Source: Planctomycetota bacterium (GTDB lineage: Bacteria > Planctomycetota > UBA1135 > GCA-002686595). Taken from it: DNA of 64,000 nucleotides. Position numbers and translations under genes: made by a program. The DNA is taken from NCBI GenBank assembly GCA_016779205.1, contig JADHOC010000015.1:62001-126000 (forward strand), read 5' to 3'. How positions within the stretch are numbered: position 1 is the stretch's first letter; every line of letters begins with the position of its first letter. Shown in pieces: positions 18,018-25,297 of the stretch. A model generated the notes under the pieces. It made no database searches, had not been told where the DNA came from, and was given only the letters and a program-made list of their open reading frames with translations.

Positions 18018-18769
18018 CGGGCACCTCCCGGGTACTCACCGGTGAGGGAACCGAGGAAGGCGCGGTCCAGGGCGGAGGCGCACACTGACTCCAGGGAGTC
18101 CACGCGGATGATCTTGAAGGTGGGGCCGCTGGGGCCGGGCTCTGTCGGCTCCACGACCAGTCGCACGGCAACGAGCACCATCGCCGCGGCTCCGAAGACG
18201 ACCGCGAAGCGACGGATTCGGCCGCCCACGGAGGACGTGGGCGCGGCCCCGCGGACCCGCTCATCGAGCTCATGGGGCGCGACCTTGCGATCGAGGCGCC
18301 TCGCCATGCTCTCGATCATGCCCTTCTCGGGCGTCGCGACTCGCTCCTCGACCAGTCGCTCCAGGACTGCGGGCGCCCCCACGCCTTCGAGGTTCTCCTC
18401 GACCCGCGCCTCGACCAGGGGAACGAGCTCCTCCGGAGCGGTCCGCGCCTCGAGCCCGGACACCAGGTCGGCGGCGCGGTCCTGTCGGAAACCAGCCTCG
18501 AGGCTCGCGACCACGCGACCCTCGAGCTCCTCGGGGGCGACCCGGCTGGGGAGGGAGCGGAGCGCCCGGAGGTGCCCTCGCGCCGCGTGGAGCGCTCTCA
18601 GCTGCTCCTCGCTGGGCGGCGCGCCTTCCACCAGCAGGGCCTCCCGGTACCCCTCCGGAGAACCGCCATTGGCCCCCCGCTCTTCGGCGGGGGCGAAGAC
18701 CTCGCAGAGCCACGACTCGGGGAGCGTGGGTTCAAAGCGATCTTCTTGGGGATCGGATGCGGAGGACAT
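18014..18769 (-). CDS. Single-pass anti-sigma factor candidate with repeated AP-x-x-L motifs
   Basis: 251 residues. The cytoplasmic N-terminal part (1-185) is acidic and helical, one hydrophobic helix lies at about 188-206, and a short extracytoplasmic tail (207-251) follows. This RseA-like topology, directly downstream of an ECF sigma gene (45-bp gap) and overlapping an RseB-like gene, makes it the anti-sigma factor. It lacks the H-x3-C-x2-C zinc motif of ZAS-type anti-sigma factors. Instead four short repeats built on Ala-Pro-x-x-Leu are visible at residues 78, 111, 132 and 164 (AP at those positions), each followed by an acidic/basic amphipathic helix such as ELEGRVVASLEAG or ELVPLVEARVEENL. 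Function is inferred from context and topology; sequence similarity to RseA is not evident. Confidence 0.7.
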   Translation of the reverse strand: MSSASDPQEDRFEPTLPESWLCEVFAPAEERGANGGSPEGYREALLVEGAPPSEEQLRALHAARGHLRALRSLPSRVAPEELEGRVVASLEAGFRQDRAADLVSGLEARTAPEELVPLVEARVEENLEGVGAPAVLERLVEERVATPEKGMIESMARRLDRKVAPHELDERVRGAAPTSSVGGRIRRFAVVFGAAAMVLVAVRLVVEPTEPGPSGPTFKIIRVDSLESVCASALDRAFLGSLTGEYPGGAR

Positions 18770-18814
18770 GGGAAGAGTGTTGGCAGGAGCGAGATCGGCA
18801 GGATCTGGCGGTCG

Positions 18815-19447
18815 TCAGCGACCTTCTTCGTGAATGAAGTGGCGGTCGACAATCGGAGTGAGCTCTCGGTCCAGGGCAGCGTGGGCCCGAGAGAGGCGAG
18901 ACTTCACGGTCCCGAGGGAGATGTCCAGGGTCTCGGCGATCTCGTCGTAGCTGAGGCTCTCCAGATAGCGCAGGACGATGATCGCGCGCATCTTGGGGGA
19001 GAGACGGTCGATGGCCCGTTGGATGTCCTTCTCCAGCTCGTGGCGGGAGGCGAAGGCCGTCGGAGCCTCGGTCCGCTCGTCCTCGACATCGAACGCGCCG
19101 CCCTCGCGATCCAGGGGGGCCTGCAGCGCCTCGAGTGAGGTCAGGGACCGGCAGGCCGCCCGGCGCTTGATGTCGATGCTGGCGTTGACCGCGATCCGGT
19201 AGACCCAGCTGGAGAAGCGAGACTCGAATCGGAAGGCCCCGATCTTCCGGTGGACGATGCCGAACGTCTCTTGCGAGGCGTCGAGGGCATCGGTTGCGTT
19301 CCCGGTCACCCGGTAGCAGACGTTGTAGACGCGGTCCTTGTAGAGCTCGTAGACCTCCCTGAACGCCCCGCCAAAGCCCTCTCCCAACGAGCGCTGGCAC
19401 TCGAGGATCAGGTCGCGGTCGGGGTCAGTCTTGAGAGGTCCAGGCAT
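18815..19447 (-). CDS. ECF-type RNA polymerase sigma factor (RpoE-like)
   Basis: 210-residue extracytoplasmic-function sigma factor. Region 2 covers about 25-95 (EVYELYKDRVYNVCYRVTG, then FESRFSSWVYRIAVNASID, the -10 recognition part), and region 4 covers about 145-195 (LSPKMRAIIVLRYLESLSYD, then the HTH GTVKSRLSRAHAALDREL that reads the -35 element). A linker with no extra domain joins them. It is the first gene of a cassette with a membrane anti-sigma and an RseB-like lipoprotein, so it is probably an envelope-stress sigma. A sequence matching the sigma-E promoter consensus lies just upstream (19461-19488), suggesting autoregulation. The ATG at 19445-19447 is the only good start; no Shine-Dalgarno is visible before it. 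Confidence 0.92.
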   Translation of the reverse strand: MPGPLKTDPDRDLILECQRSLGEGFGGAFREVYELYKDRVYNVCYRVTGNATDALDASQETFGIVHRKIGAFRFESRFSSWVYRIAVNASIDIKRRAACRSLTSLEALQAPLDREGGAFDVEDERTEAPTAFASRHELEKDIQRAIDRLSPKMRAIIVLRYLESLSYDEIAETLDISLGTVKSRLSRAHAALDRELTPIVDRHFIHEEGR

Positions 19448-19460
19448 ACCGGGGGCATCA

Positions 19461-19488
19461 TTAGACGCTGATGAGGGAGGTGGGGTTC
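19461..19488 (-). promoter_or_regulatory. Candidate sigma-E-type promoter of the ECF sigma cassette
   Basis: Read on the minus strand: GAACCC (19488-19483), a 17-base spacer, then TCTAA (19465-19461), preceded by GG and with G before the -10. The E. coli sigma-E consensus is (G)GAACTT, 16-17 bases, TCTAA or TCTGA, so only the last two -35 bases differ. A start site 6-8 bases beyond the -10 would leave a leader of about ten bases or fewer before the sigma-gene ATG. Whether the local sigma factor uses the E. coli-like consensus is inference. Confidence 0.5.
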
Positions 19489-19692
19489 CCGCTGGATGGG
19501 CTCCTTGGGGACCGTTTCATGCTTTGGGACCCGGTACGGGGCAGCGCTCCGTGAGGGAGCAGACACCCGACGATGTCTCAAAATATGAACTCCAGCCGCG
19601 AGACCGCTCGCCTGCACCCCGGCAGGCGCTCCAGCCTGGGGTCCTGGGGAGTCTCACACGACCACCCGCCCCGGAGGACGGGGAGGCTCCCA

Positions 19693-20691
19693 TCAGCCAC
19701 CAATCAGCGCGATGGGGTCGATGGTCTCGTAGGTCGATCCGAGGGCCGCGCTGCAGGTCGACACACAGAAGGTGTCCCAGCCCTGGAGGCAGTCCGCCTC
19801 GATGACCTGATGGAGCATGACCGGACCGTTGCCGCCCACGACGGCCGAGCGCTGGAAGCAGATCGAGCCGGGGACCCAGCTGTTCGGGATGCTGGGCGAG
19901 GCGTTGCCGGGGATGGGCAGCCGGACGCTCCCGCCTCCCTGCGAGGCCTGGATCTGCGACTGAGCAGCCGCGAAGCGCTGCATCAGCAGGATGCCCTCAA
20001 CGGACGAGATGTCCACCTTGGCGGCGGCGGTGTACGTCTGGGTCGGGGCGTTCCCGGCCGCCAGGAAGAAGGTGACCTGGTTGGCGACCTCCACGAAGGA
20101 GGGGTGCACGGGCAGCTCGATGCAGGTGAGCTGTCCACCGCCGGAGGCAGGCACCGTGGAGACCGTCGTGAATAACGCGAAGCGCGCCAGGGGCACCGTT
20201 GTGACCTGCCCCGATCGCAGGGCGCCGAGGCGGAGGAACGAGTCTCCAAGCTCCTCGGAGGGTTCATAGACCAGCAGCACCAGCTGTAGCGCGCTGCCCT
20301 CCCCGCGGGCGGTGATGTTCGCGCTGATCTGCGAGGACTGCGGCACCGACATCAGGTCCCGGGGGTCCGACTGTCGGGCGATCTCTTCGCCGTCTCCGAA
20401 GCCGTCCTCATCGGAGTCCGCCACGTAGGGGAAAGTCCCGAGGAGGAGCTCCTGATCGTCCGTGAGCCCGTCCGCGTCAAAGTCCGCTGCACCAACACCC
20501 GCGCTCAGCTCGGTCACCGGTGCGCCCACCTCGTCCACCGGACGGAGCGGATCACCGGGAGAAGCGAGCAGGAGGAGCCCACCGCCGAGGGCCACCACGG
20601 GGACCAGCCAACGGGTTCGAGCCTCTCGACGCCCGCTCGAGGGGGCGCAGAGGGTCGGGCTGGAGTCGCTGGTGGTGGTGTGTTCCTTCAT
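19693..20691 (-). CDS. Membrane-anchored protein with thrombospondin type 3-like calcium motifs
   Basis: 332 residues. A short cytoplasmic N-terminus and one hydrophobic helix (about 28-43, uncleaved anchor or signal) are followed by an Asp-rich stretch at 70-112 holding two calcium-loop motifs, DFDADGLTDDQE and DSDEDGFGDGEE, the pattern of TSP type 3 repeats that bind Ca2+ and rigidify surface proteins. The rest (about 115-332) is a beta-rich extracytoplasmic region with four Cys near the end (ICFQRS, DCLQGW, FCVSTC) that could form disulfides; I do not recognise that domain. The ATG at 20689-20691 gives a Met-Lys start and the membrane anchor. It stands alone, separated by 245 bp from the sigma cassette and 222 bp from the tRNA gene. 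Confidence 0.72.
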   Translation of the reverse strand: MKEHTTTSDSSPTLCAPSSGRREARTRWLVPVVALGGGLLLLASPGDPLRPVDEVGAPVTELSAGVGAADFDADGLTDDQELLLGTFPYVADSDEDGFGDGEEIARQSDPRDLMSVPQSSQISANITARGEGSALQLVLLVYEPSEELGDSFLRLGALRSGQVTTVPLARFALFTTVSTVPASGGGQLTCIELPVHPSFVEVANQVTFFLAAGNAPTQTYTAAAKVDISSVEGILLMQRFAAAQSQIQASQGGGSVRLPIPGNASPSIPNSWVPGSICFQRSAVVGGNGPVMLHQVIEADCLQGWDTFCVSTCSAALGSTYETIDPIALIGG

Positions 20692-20913
20692 GCAGGGCTG
20701 CTGCGTGACCCCGGACGATGCCGCGGGTGCAAGGCACATAGCGTCGCCCACGTCGGTGGATACGGCAAGGTTTCCTTTTTCGAAGGCCCCCACAGCACTC
20801 CCAGTGGGGATCAGAGGGAAATCCCGCGGTTCGGCGGCCTTCGCGTCCCATTCAAGCCGGGTGGCGGTGGCGCGATCCGCCCCACGGGCGCTAAGCTTCC
20901 GCCCCCAAATCGG

Positions 20914-20990
20914 GCGCCCGTAGCTCAGCTGGATAGAGCGTTCGCCTCCGGAGCGAAAGGTCACAGGTTCGAATCCTGTCGGGCGTACCA
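20914..20990 (+). tRNA. tRNA-Arg (anticodon CCG)
   Basis: 77 nt with full cloverleaf. Acceptor stem GCGCCCG pairs with CGGGCGT (one G-U at the end), D stem GCTC/GAGC, anticodon stem TTCGC/GCGAA with loop CTCCGGA, so the anticodon at 20948-20950 is CCG (reads CGG, Arg). The T arm is ACAGG-TTCGAAT-CCTGT and discriminator A is followed by an encoded CCA. No second tRNA is adjacent, and I see no integrated element using this gene as an attachment site. Confidence 0.97.
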
Positions 20991-21071
20991 CCCTCCCCTT
21001 CCCAGGGCAGCGCCCCTGCATCGAAGGGAACGGGGCCTCGAAGGGAAACCGGCCGCCGAGGGAGACCGGAC

Positions 21072-22313
21072 TCAGCGCGGCCGGAGGGCCTCCACCACAT
21101 CGGCGCGGCCCGTCAGGTCCGCGGCCACCCGGGCGGCCCCCACTCGCTGTCCGGCCGCGTTCCAGTGAATGTCGGTGCCCCCCACCCAGACGCTGGCGCC
21201 CTCGGCTCGCAGCGCCTCCGACAGGTCCGTGGCCTGGCCACCGGCCTCGACGACCGCGCGCGTGAGTTGCTCCACGAGCCGCCGGGGTGAGTAGCCCGGA
21301 AAGCGCGCCGGGTCCACCTGGATCCCGAAGTCGGGGCAGACGTCCACGGCCGACGGGACGACCACGAAGTGCAGCGGGATCCCTCGCGCCGCCGCCAGCT
21401 CGACCATGCCGCGCACGACGGCGGTCATGAGCGACAGCTTCGCGGCAACCGCCGTCGAGTCGGGGCGGATCGCGACGTCGGCGTCGTAGACGTCCTCGAA
21501 GAGAGAGACCACCTCGAGGTCGCCGCGCAGGAAGAATTCGTCGTGCTGCGCCGCGAGGGCGGCGAGGTAGAGGTCGACGGTCCCCACGGGCACGGAGTCC
21601 ACCGGGCGCCGGTCGGGCGCCTCGCGCCAGAAGCGCACGAGGCGCTGGAGCCCGAGCCCACCGGAGCGCTCCCTTCGGCGGGCGAACTCATCCAAGAGCC
21701 GCGCGCCAAGCCGTGGGGCGCAGCGAACCAGGGTCCCCGCGGGCTCCTCCCGAAAGAGCTTGTTACGGGCGAGGTCTCCCACGTCGTTGTGCGCACAGAG
21801 GACGCAGACGATGAGGTCCGGTGCGACCTCGTCGAGCTCGCGCTGCAGGAGCAGCAAGGACTGATCGGGACCGTAGCCCGAGCGCCCGGCGTTCACCCCC
21901 TGCACAGCGCAGCCCAGCTGCGCTTCCAGGTCCGCAGCCAGCCGCCGCACGAAGGTGCCCTCGAGGGGCACGTTCTCCGCCATCACGAACGAGTCCCCGA
22001 GGACGAGCACGCGGCGACCCCCTTCGATCCCGCGCTCGCTGTCGCCCCGGAACCCGTCCTCCCCCACCTCCACGAGGACCCGCGCCTGATCCCCCTCCCC
22101 GAGCCGAGAGGGCTCCATGGGCTGGATCCGCCGCGAGCCAGGGATGGTGTCGTGGAGGAGCTCAGGGTCCAGCTGGTAGACCTGCCCGAGGACCGGAAAG
22201 AACCGGTCGACGGAGAGCTCGATCACCAGCAGCGTCAGCGCCGCGGCGCTCACCGAGAGCAGGAGGCGGCGGCCGATGGAGCCCCTGCTCGTCGCACGCT
22301 CTCCGCCGGACAT
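21072..22313 (-). CDS. Membrane-anchored SGNH/GDSL-type hydrolase
   Basis: 413 residues: basic N-terminus, one membrane helix (about 16-36), then an extracytoplasmic SGNH-hydrolase fold. The block I nucleophile is Ser108 in VLVLGDSF, block III is represented by LCAHND (Asn), and block V by DIHWNAAG (Asp381 and His383, the catalytic dyad). Substrates of this group are acyl esters on lipids or polysaccharides, so deacetylation or acyl transfer at the cell envelope is likely, but the target cannot be read from the sequence. Its ATG shares one base with the stop of the preceding aldo/keto reductase gene (TGATG), suggesting coupled expression although no functional link is obvious. Confidence 0.82.
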   Translation of the reverse strand: MSGGERATSRGSIGRRLLLSVSAAALTLLVIELSVDRFFPVLGQVYQLDPELLHDTIPGSRRIQPMEPSRLGEGDQARVLVEVGEDGFRGDSERGIEGGRRVLVLGDSFVMAENVPLEGTFVRRLAADLEAQLGCAVQGVNAGRSGYGPDQSLLLLQRELDEVAPDLIVCVLCAHNDVGDLARNKLFREEPAGTLVRCAPRLGARLLDEFARRRERSGGLGLQRLVRFWREAPDRRPVDSVPVGTVDLYLAALAAQHDEFFLRGDLEVVSLFEDVYDADVAIRPDSTAVAAKLSLMTAVVRGMVELAAARGIPLHFVVVPSAVDVCPDFGIQVDPARFPGYSPRRLVEQLTRAVVEAGGQATDLSEALRAEGASVWVGGTDIHWNAAGQRVGAARVAADLTGRADVVEALRPR

Positions 22314-23248
22314 CAGGCGGGGAACAGCGCCTCGACCCGCTGCACCAGCTCGTCACTCAGGTGGACCTCGGCGGCCTCGAGGTTCGACTCGACCTGCGCG
22401 GTGGAGGTCGCGCCGGTGATCACGCTGGTGATCGCGTCGTTGCGCAGGATCCAGGCGAGGGCGAGCTGCGCGGGGGTCACGCCGGCCTCGCGGGCGAGCG
22501 CGCTGAAGGCCTTGAGGCGCTGCTGAACGTCGCCTTCGAGCTTCTCGTCCAACCACTTGGTCTCCGCGCCTCGGCTCCCTGCGGGGACGCCGTCGTCGTA
22601 CTTCCCGGTGAGCAGGCCGCCGGCGAGGGGGCTCCAGACCACGAGGCCCATGCCAAGGCGTCGCGCCGCCGGGAGCACCGACGCCTCGATCCCGCGCTCG
22701 AGCAGGCTGTACTGCGGCTGCTCCACCAGCGGCGGATAGAAACCGCGCCGGTCGCACAGGTCGTGGGCGCCGTCCAGGAGATCCGCCGCCCAGACGCTGG
22801 TGCCCCAGTAGTGCACCTTGCCCTGATGAACGAGGTCGTCCATGGCACGCACCGTCTCCTCGAGGGGCGTCTCCGGATCCGAGCGGTGGCAGAAGTAGAG
22901 GTCCAGGTAGTCGGTTCCGATCCGCCGCAGCGACGCCTCGCAGCTCTCGATGATGTGCTTGCGCGAGAGGCCGCGCTGGTTGGGACCGTCCCCCATCCTG
23001 CCGAACACCTTCGAGGAGAGCACCAGCGACGCCCGGTCCACCCCCCTGATCGCGGCGCCCGCGACCTCCTCGGCCGCGCCCGCCGAGTACACATCAGCGA
23101 GGTCGATGAAGTTGACGCCACCGTCCACCGCGCGGCGGAGGATCCTCGCGGAGCCCTCGGCGTCGACGCTTCCCCCGAAGGTCAACCACCCACCGATGGA
23201 GACGCTGCTGATCTTGAGGCCCGTGCGGCCCATCTTCCGGTAGTTCAT
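22313..23248 (-). CDS. Aldo/keto reductase (Kv-beta-like subgroup)
   Basis: 311-residue NADPH-dependent oxidoreductase with a TIM barrel. The catalytic tetrad is complete: Asp49 and Tyr54 (IDLADVY), Lys80 (LVLSSKVFG) and His121 (LYFCHRSD). The QPQYSLLERGIE and VVWSPLAGGLLTGKY segments are typical of the AKR6/AKR11-like group that resembles voltage-gated K+ channel beta subunits. Probable reaction: reduction of an aldehyde or ketone in the cytoplasm; the physiological substrate is unknown. The start MNYRKMGRTGLKIS is the canonical first strand. It overlaps the SGNH hydrolase gene by one base and is divergent from mntR across 77 bp. Confidence 0.93.
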   Translation of the reverse strand: MNYRKMGRTGLKISSVSIGGWLTFGGSVDAEGSARILRRAVDGGVNFIDLADVYSAGAAEEVAGAAIRGVDRASLVLSSKVFGRMGDGPNQRGLSRKHIIESCEASLRRIGTDYLDLYFCHRSDPETPLEETVRAMDDLVHQGKVHYWGTSVWAADLLDGAHDLCDRRGFYPPLVEQPQYSLLERGIEASVLPAARRLGMGLVVWSPLAGGLLTGKYDDGVPAGSRGAETKWLDEKLEGDVQQRLKAFSALAREAGVTPAQLALAWILRNDAITSVITGATSTAQVESNLEAAEVHLSDELVQRVEALFPA

Positions 23249-23325
23249 CGCGCACTCTCCTTCGAGGAAGACCGTACACGACGGGGCGCCATGGCGGTGC
23301 CTCCGTCGGCTACGCTCAGGCCGCA

Positions 23326-24255
23326 GTGAGCCCCGACCCCATCGACCCCGCGCGCCCCCAGGACGGCGCCCAACCTCCGCCCATGGCGCGTATCCGCGCG
23401 GGTCATGAGGCGGTGCGGCGCGCCAACCGCCAGGAGCTCGTCGAGGACTACGTGGAGGCCATCGACGACCTGATCGAGGACCGCGGCGAGGCCCGGGTCC
23501 GGGACCTCGCCACCGGGTTCGGGATCAGCCACGTGGCCGTCTGCTCGGTCATCGAGCGCCTGCGCCGCGACGGCCTCGTCAGCTCTGGCCAGCAGGAGGC
23601 CATCCAGCTCACCGAGGAGGGCCGGGCCATCGCCAGGCGGTCACGGTCCAGGCACGCCGCGGTCCTCGAGTTCCTCCTGGCGCTCGGCCTCCCGGCAGAG
23701 ATCGCGGAGGCCGACGCGGAGGGGATGGAGCACCACGTGGGGCCGGAATCCCTCGCGGCCTTCGACCGCTTTGTCGCAGCCCATCCCCGGGACGGGCGCG
23801 CCGACCCCGCTGCGGCCAGCCCCAGCCCCCTCGCCGAGGACGCGGCGCCCCGCTTCGCGCGGGTCCGCGCCGCCCACGCGAGCGAGCTCACCGAAGACTA
23901 CGTCGAGGCCATCGACGACATGATCCGTGAGCGGGGTGAGGCCCGCGTCGGGTGGCTCGCCGAGCGCTTCGGCGTGGCGCAGGTGACCGTCACCCGGGTG
24001 GTGGCGAGGCTCCGCCGCTCCGGTCACGTGGTGAGCCCTCCCCGGCGCCCCCTGCTCCTCTCCGCCGGGGGCCAGGCCCTCGCCGCACGGTCGAGGGAGC
24101 GGCACCAGGTGGTGTTACGCTTTCTCCTCTTCCTCGGGGTCCCCGCCGCCGCCGCGGAGATCGACGCCGAGGGGGTTGAGCACCACGTGAGCCGCCGGAC
24201 CCTGGAACGCTTCGCCGAGCTATCCGGCCCTGAGGGCACCAGGGACACCCCGTGA
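23326..24255 (+). CDS. mntR: Tandem (two-in-one) MntR/DtxR-type manganese-responsive repressor
   Basis: 309 residues containing two complete MntR units in one chain. Unit 1 covers about 25-150 and unit 2 about 176-300; both have a winged helix-turn-helix followed by the metal-binding dimerisation helices. All six ligands known for Bacillus MntR are present in each: Asp41, Glu44, His110, Glu132, Glu135, His136 in unit 1, and Asp191, Glu194, His260, Glu282, Glu285, His286 in unit 2, an exact offset of 150 residues. The recognition helices differ (SHVAVCSVIERLR against AQVTVTRVVARLR), the second being closer to E. coli MntR. A Pro/Ala-rich linker joins them. MntR normally works as a homodimer, so this chain may be a covalent dimer or bind two half-sites asymmetrically. 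Start GTG 23326, or ATG 23383 with little loss. Directly upstream of the metal importer it probably represses. Confidence 0.92.
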   Translation: MSPDPIDPARPQDGAQPPPMARIRAGHEAVRRANRQELVEDYVEAIDDLIEDRGEARVRDLATGFGISHVAVCSVIERLRRDGLVSSGQQEAIQLTEEGRAIARRSRSRHAAVLEFLLALGLPAEIAEADAEGMEHHVGPESLAAFDRFVAAHPRDGRADPAAASPSPLAEDAAPRFARVRAAHASELTEDYVEAIDDMIRERGEARVGWLAERFGVAQVTVTRVVARLRRSGHVVSPPRRPLLLSAGGQALAARSRERHQVVLRFLLFLGVPAAAAEIDAEGVEHHVSRRTLERFAELSGPEGTRDTP

Positions 24256-24271
24256 TCCCATAATGAGACAC

Positions 24272-24300
24272 TCCACAGGCGCAAAGTCTGCGGATCTAAT
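24272..24300 (+). promoter_or_regulatory. Candidate promoter with internal dyad before the metal importer
   Basis: A locally A/T-richer stretch holds TCCACA (24272-24277, 4 of 6 to TTGACA), a 17-base spacer and TCTAAT (24295-24300, 5 of 6 to TATAAT). Inside the spacer is a short inverted repeat CGCA-AAGTC-TGCG (24280-24292), suitably placed for a repressor such as the tandem MntR encoded just upstream. The site does not match the known E. coli or Bacillus MntR box, so the link is inference. Confidence 0.4.
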
Positions 24301-24361
24301 AGCAATGGTTACAAGAAGGCTGATACGCTCTTGGGTGCGCGCCCGACGGCGCCCGGTGCAC

Positions 24362-25297
24362 ATGGCCCCGTACAAGCTCCTCCCCCTCCTCGCAGCCCTC
24401 GCGCTGTCCTGCTCCGACAGCGTCGATGCCGGTCGGACCGAGGGCCCCCGCGTCGTCTGCACGACGGCGATGATCGGGGACCTGGCCCGGGAGATCGCGG
24501 GCGACGAGGCGAGCGTCTCGACGCTGTTCGGTACGGACATGGACCCGCACCTGTTCCGGCCGACCCGCGACGACGTGAGGCTGCTGATGGCCGCGGACCT
24601 CGTCCTCTACAACGGGCTGCACCTGGAGGGCTACCTCACGGACGCCCTCGAGCGGGTGGGCGACTCGGGCGTGGAGGTCATCCCCGTCGCCGAGCAGACC
24701 CTGCTGGAGGCAGAGCGGATCGACAGCGGCCCCGCGCCTGACCCCCACGTGTGGATGGACCCCTCCATCTGGTCGAGGGTGCCGCGGCTGATCGCCGGGG
24801 CCCTGGGCCAGCAGCGCCCCTCCGAACGCCCGAGCTTCATGGCGCGGGCGGCCGCCATCGAGGCCCGGCTGCTCGCCGCGGACGAGGCCTACCGGGAGTC
24901 CTTCAGCGCCTTGGCGCCGGAGCGCCGGGTGCTCCTGACGGCCCATGACGCCTTCCGCTACTTCGGCCGGCGCTACGGCCTCGAGGTGCGGGGGATCCAG
25001 GGCACCTCGACCACGAGCGAGGCCTCCCTGAGCACCATCGAGGAGCTGGTCAACCTCGTGGTCGAACGGGACATCCCGGCCGTCTTCTTCGAGTCCTCGG
25101 TCTCCGAACGGAACGTCGAGGCCCTGCTCGAAGGCGCGAGGGCCCAAGGGCACGACCTGCAGCTGGGCGGCATCCTGCACGCCGATGCGCCGGGGGCCGC
25201 GAGGACCTACGAGGCCATGCTGGAGTCCAACGTCTCGACCATTCTCCGCGCCCTTGGCGTGGGGCAGGAGACGGCAGCGGGGGACGACGTCCGATGA
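24362..25297 (+). CDS. Mn/Zn ABC transporter substrate-binding lipoprotein (TroA-type)
   Basis: 311-residue cluster A-I (ZnuA/TroA/MntA) metal-binding protein, lipidated at Cys17 (LALSC) and so anchored outside the inner membrane. Predicted ligands are His63 (DPHLFRPT), His129 (DPHVWMDP), His195 (LTAHDAFRYFG) and Asp275 (HADAPG), the same His-His-His-Asp order and nearly the same spacing as Treponema TroA, which takes Zn2+ and Mn2+. It lacks the long His-rich loop of ZnuA, which favours Mn2+ or mixed specificity and fits the MntR gene upstream. The ATG at 24362 gives a proper lipoprotein signal; an ATG at 24263 would place 33 unrelated residues before it. Its stop overlaps the ATPase start by 4 bp. 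Confidence 0.92.
   Translation: MAPYKLLPLLAALALSCSDSVDAGRTEGPRVVCTTAMIGDLAREIAGDEASVSTLFGTDMDPHLFRPTRDDVRLLMAADLVLYNGLHLEGYLTDALERVGDSGVEVIPVAEQTLLEAERIDSGPAPDPHVWMDPSIWSRVPRLIAGALGQQRPSERPSFMARAAAIEARLLAADEAYRESFSALAPERRVLLTAHDAFRYFGRRYGLEVRGIQGTSTTSEASLSTIEELVNLVVERDIPAVFFESSVSERNVEALLEGARAQGHDLQLGGILHADAPGAARTYEAMLESNVSTILRALGVGQETAAGDDVR

Noticed and set aside
16296..18833. An 845-codon plus-strand frame across the RseB-like and anti-sigma genes
   Set aside because: It spans three minus-strand genes with coherent domains and has no motif of its own.
20914..20990. tRNA-Arg as an attachment site of an integrated element
   Set aside because: No integrase gene and no repeat of the tRNA 3' end are visible on either side.
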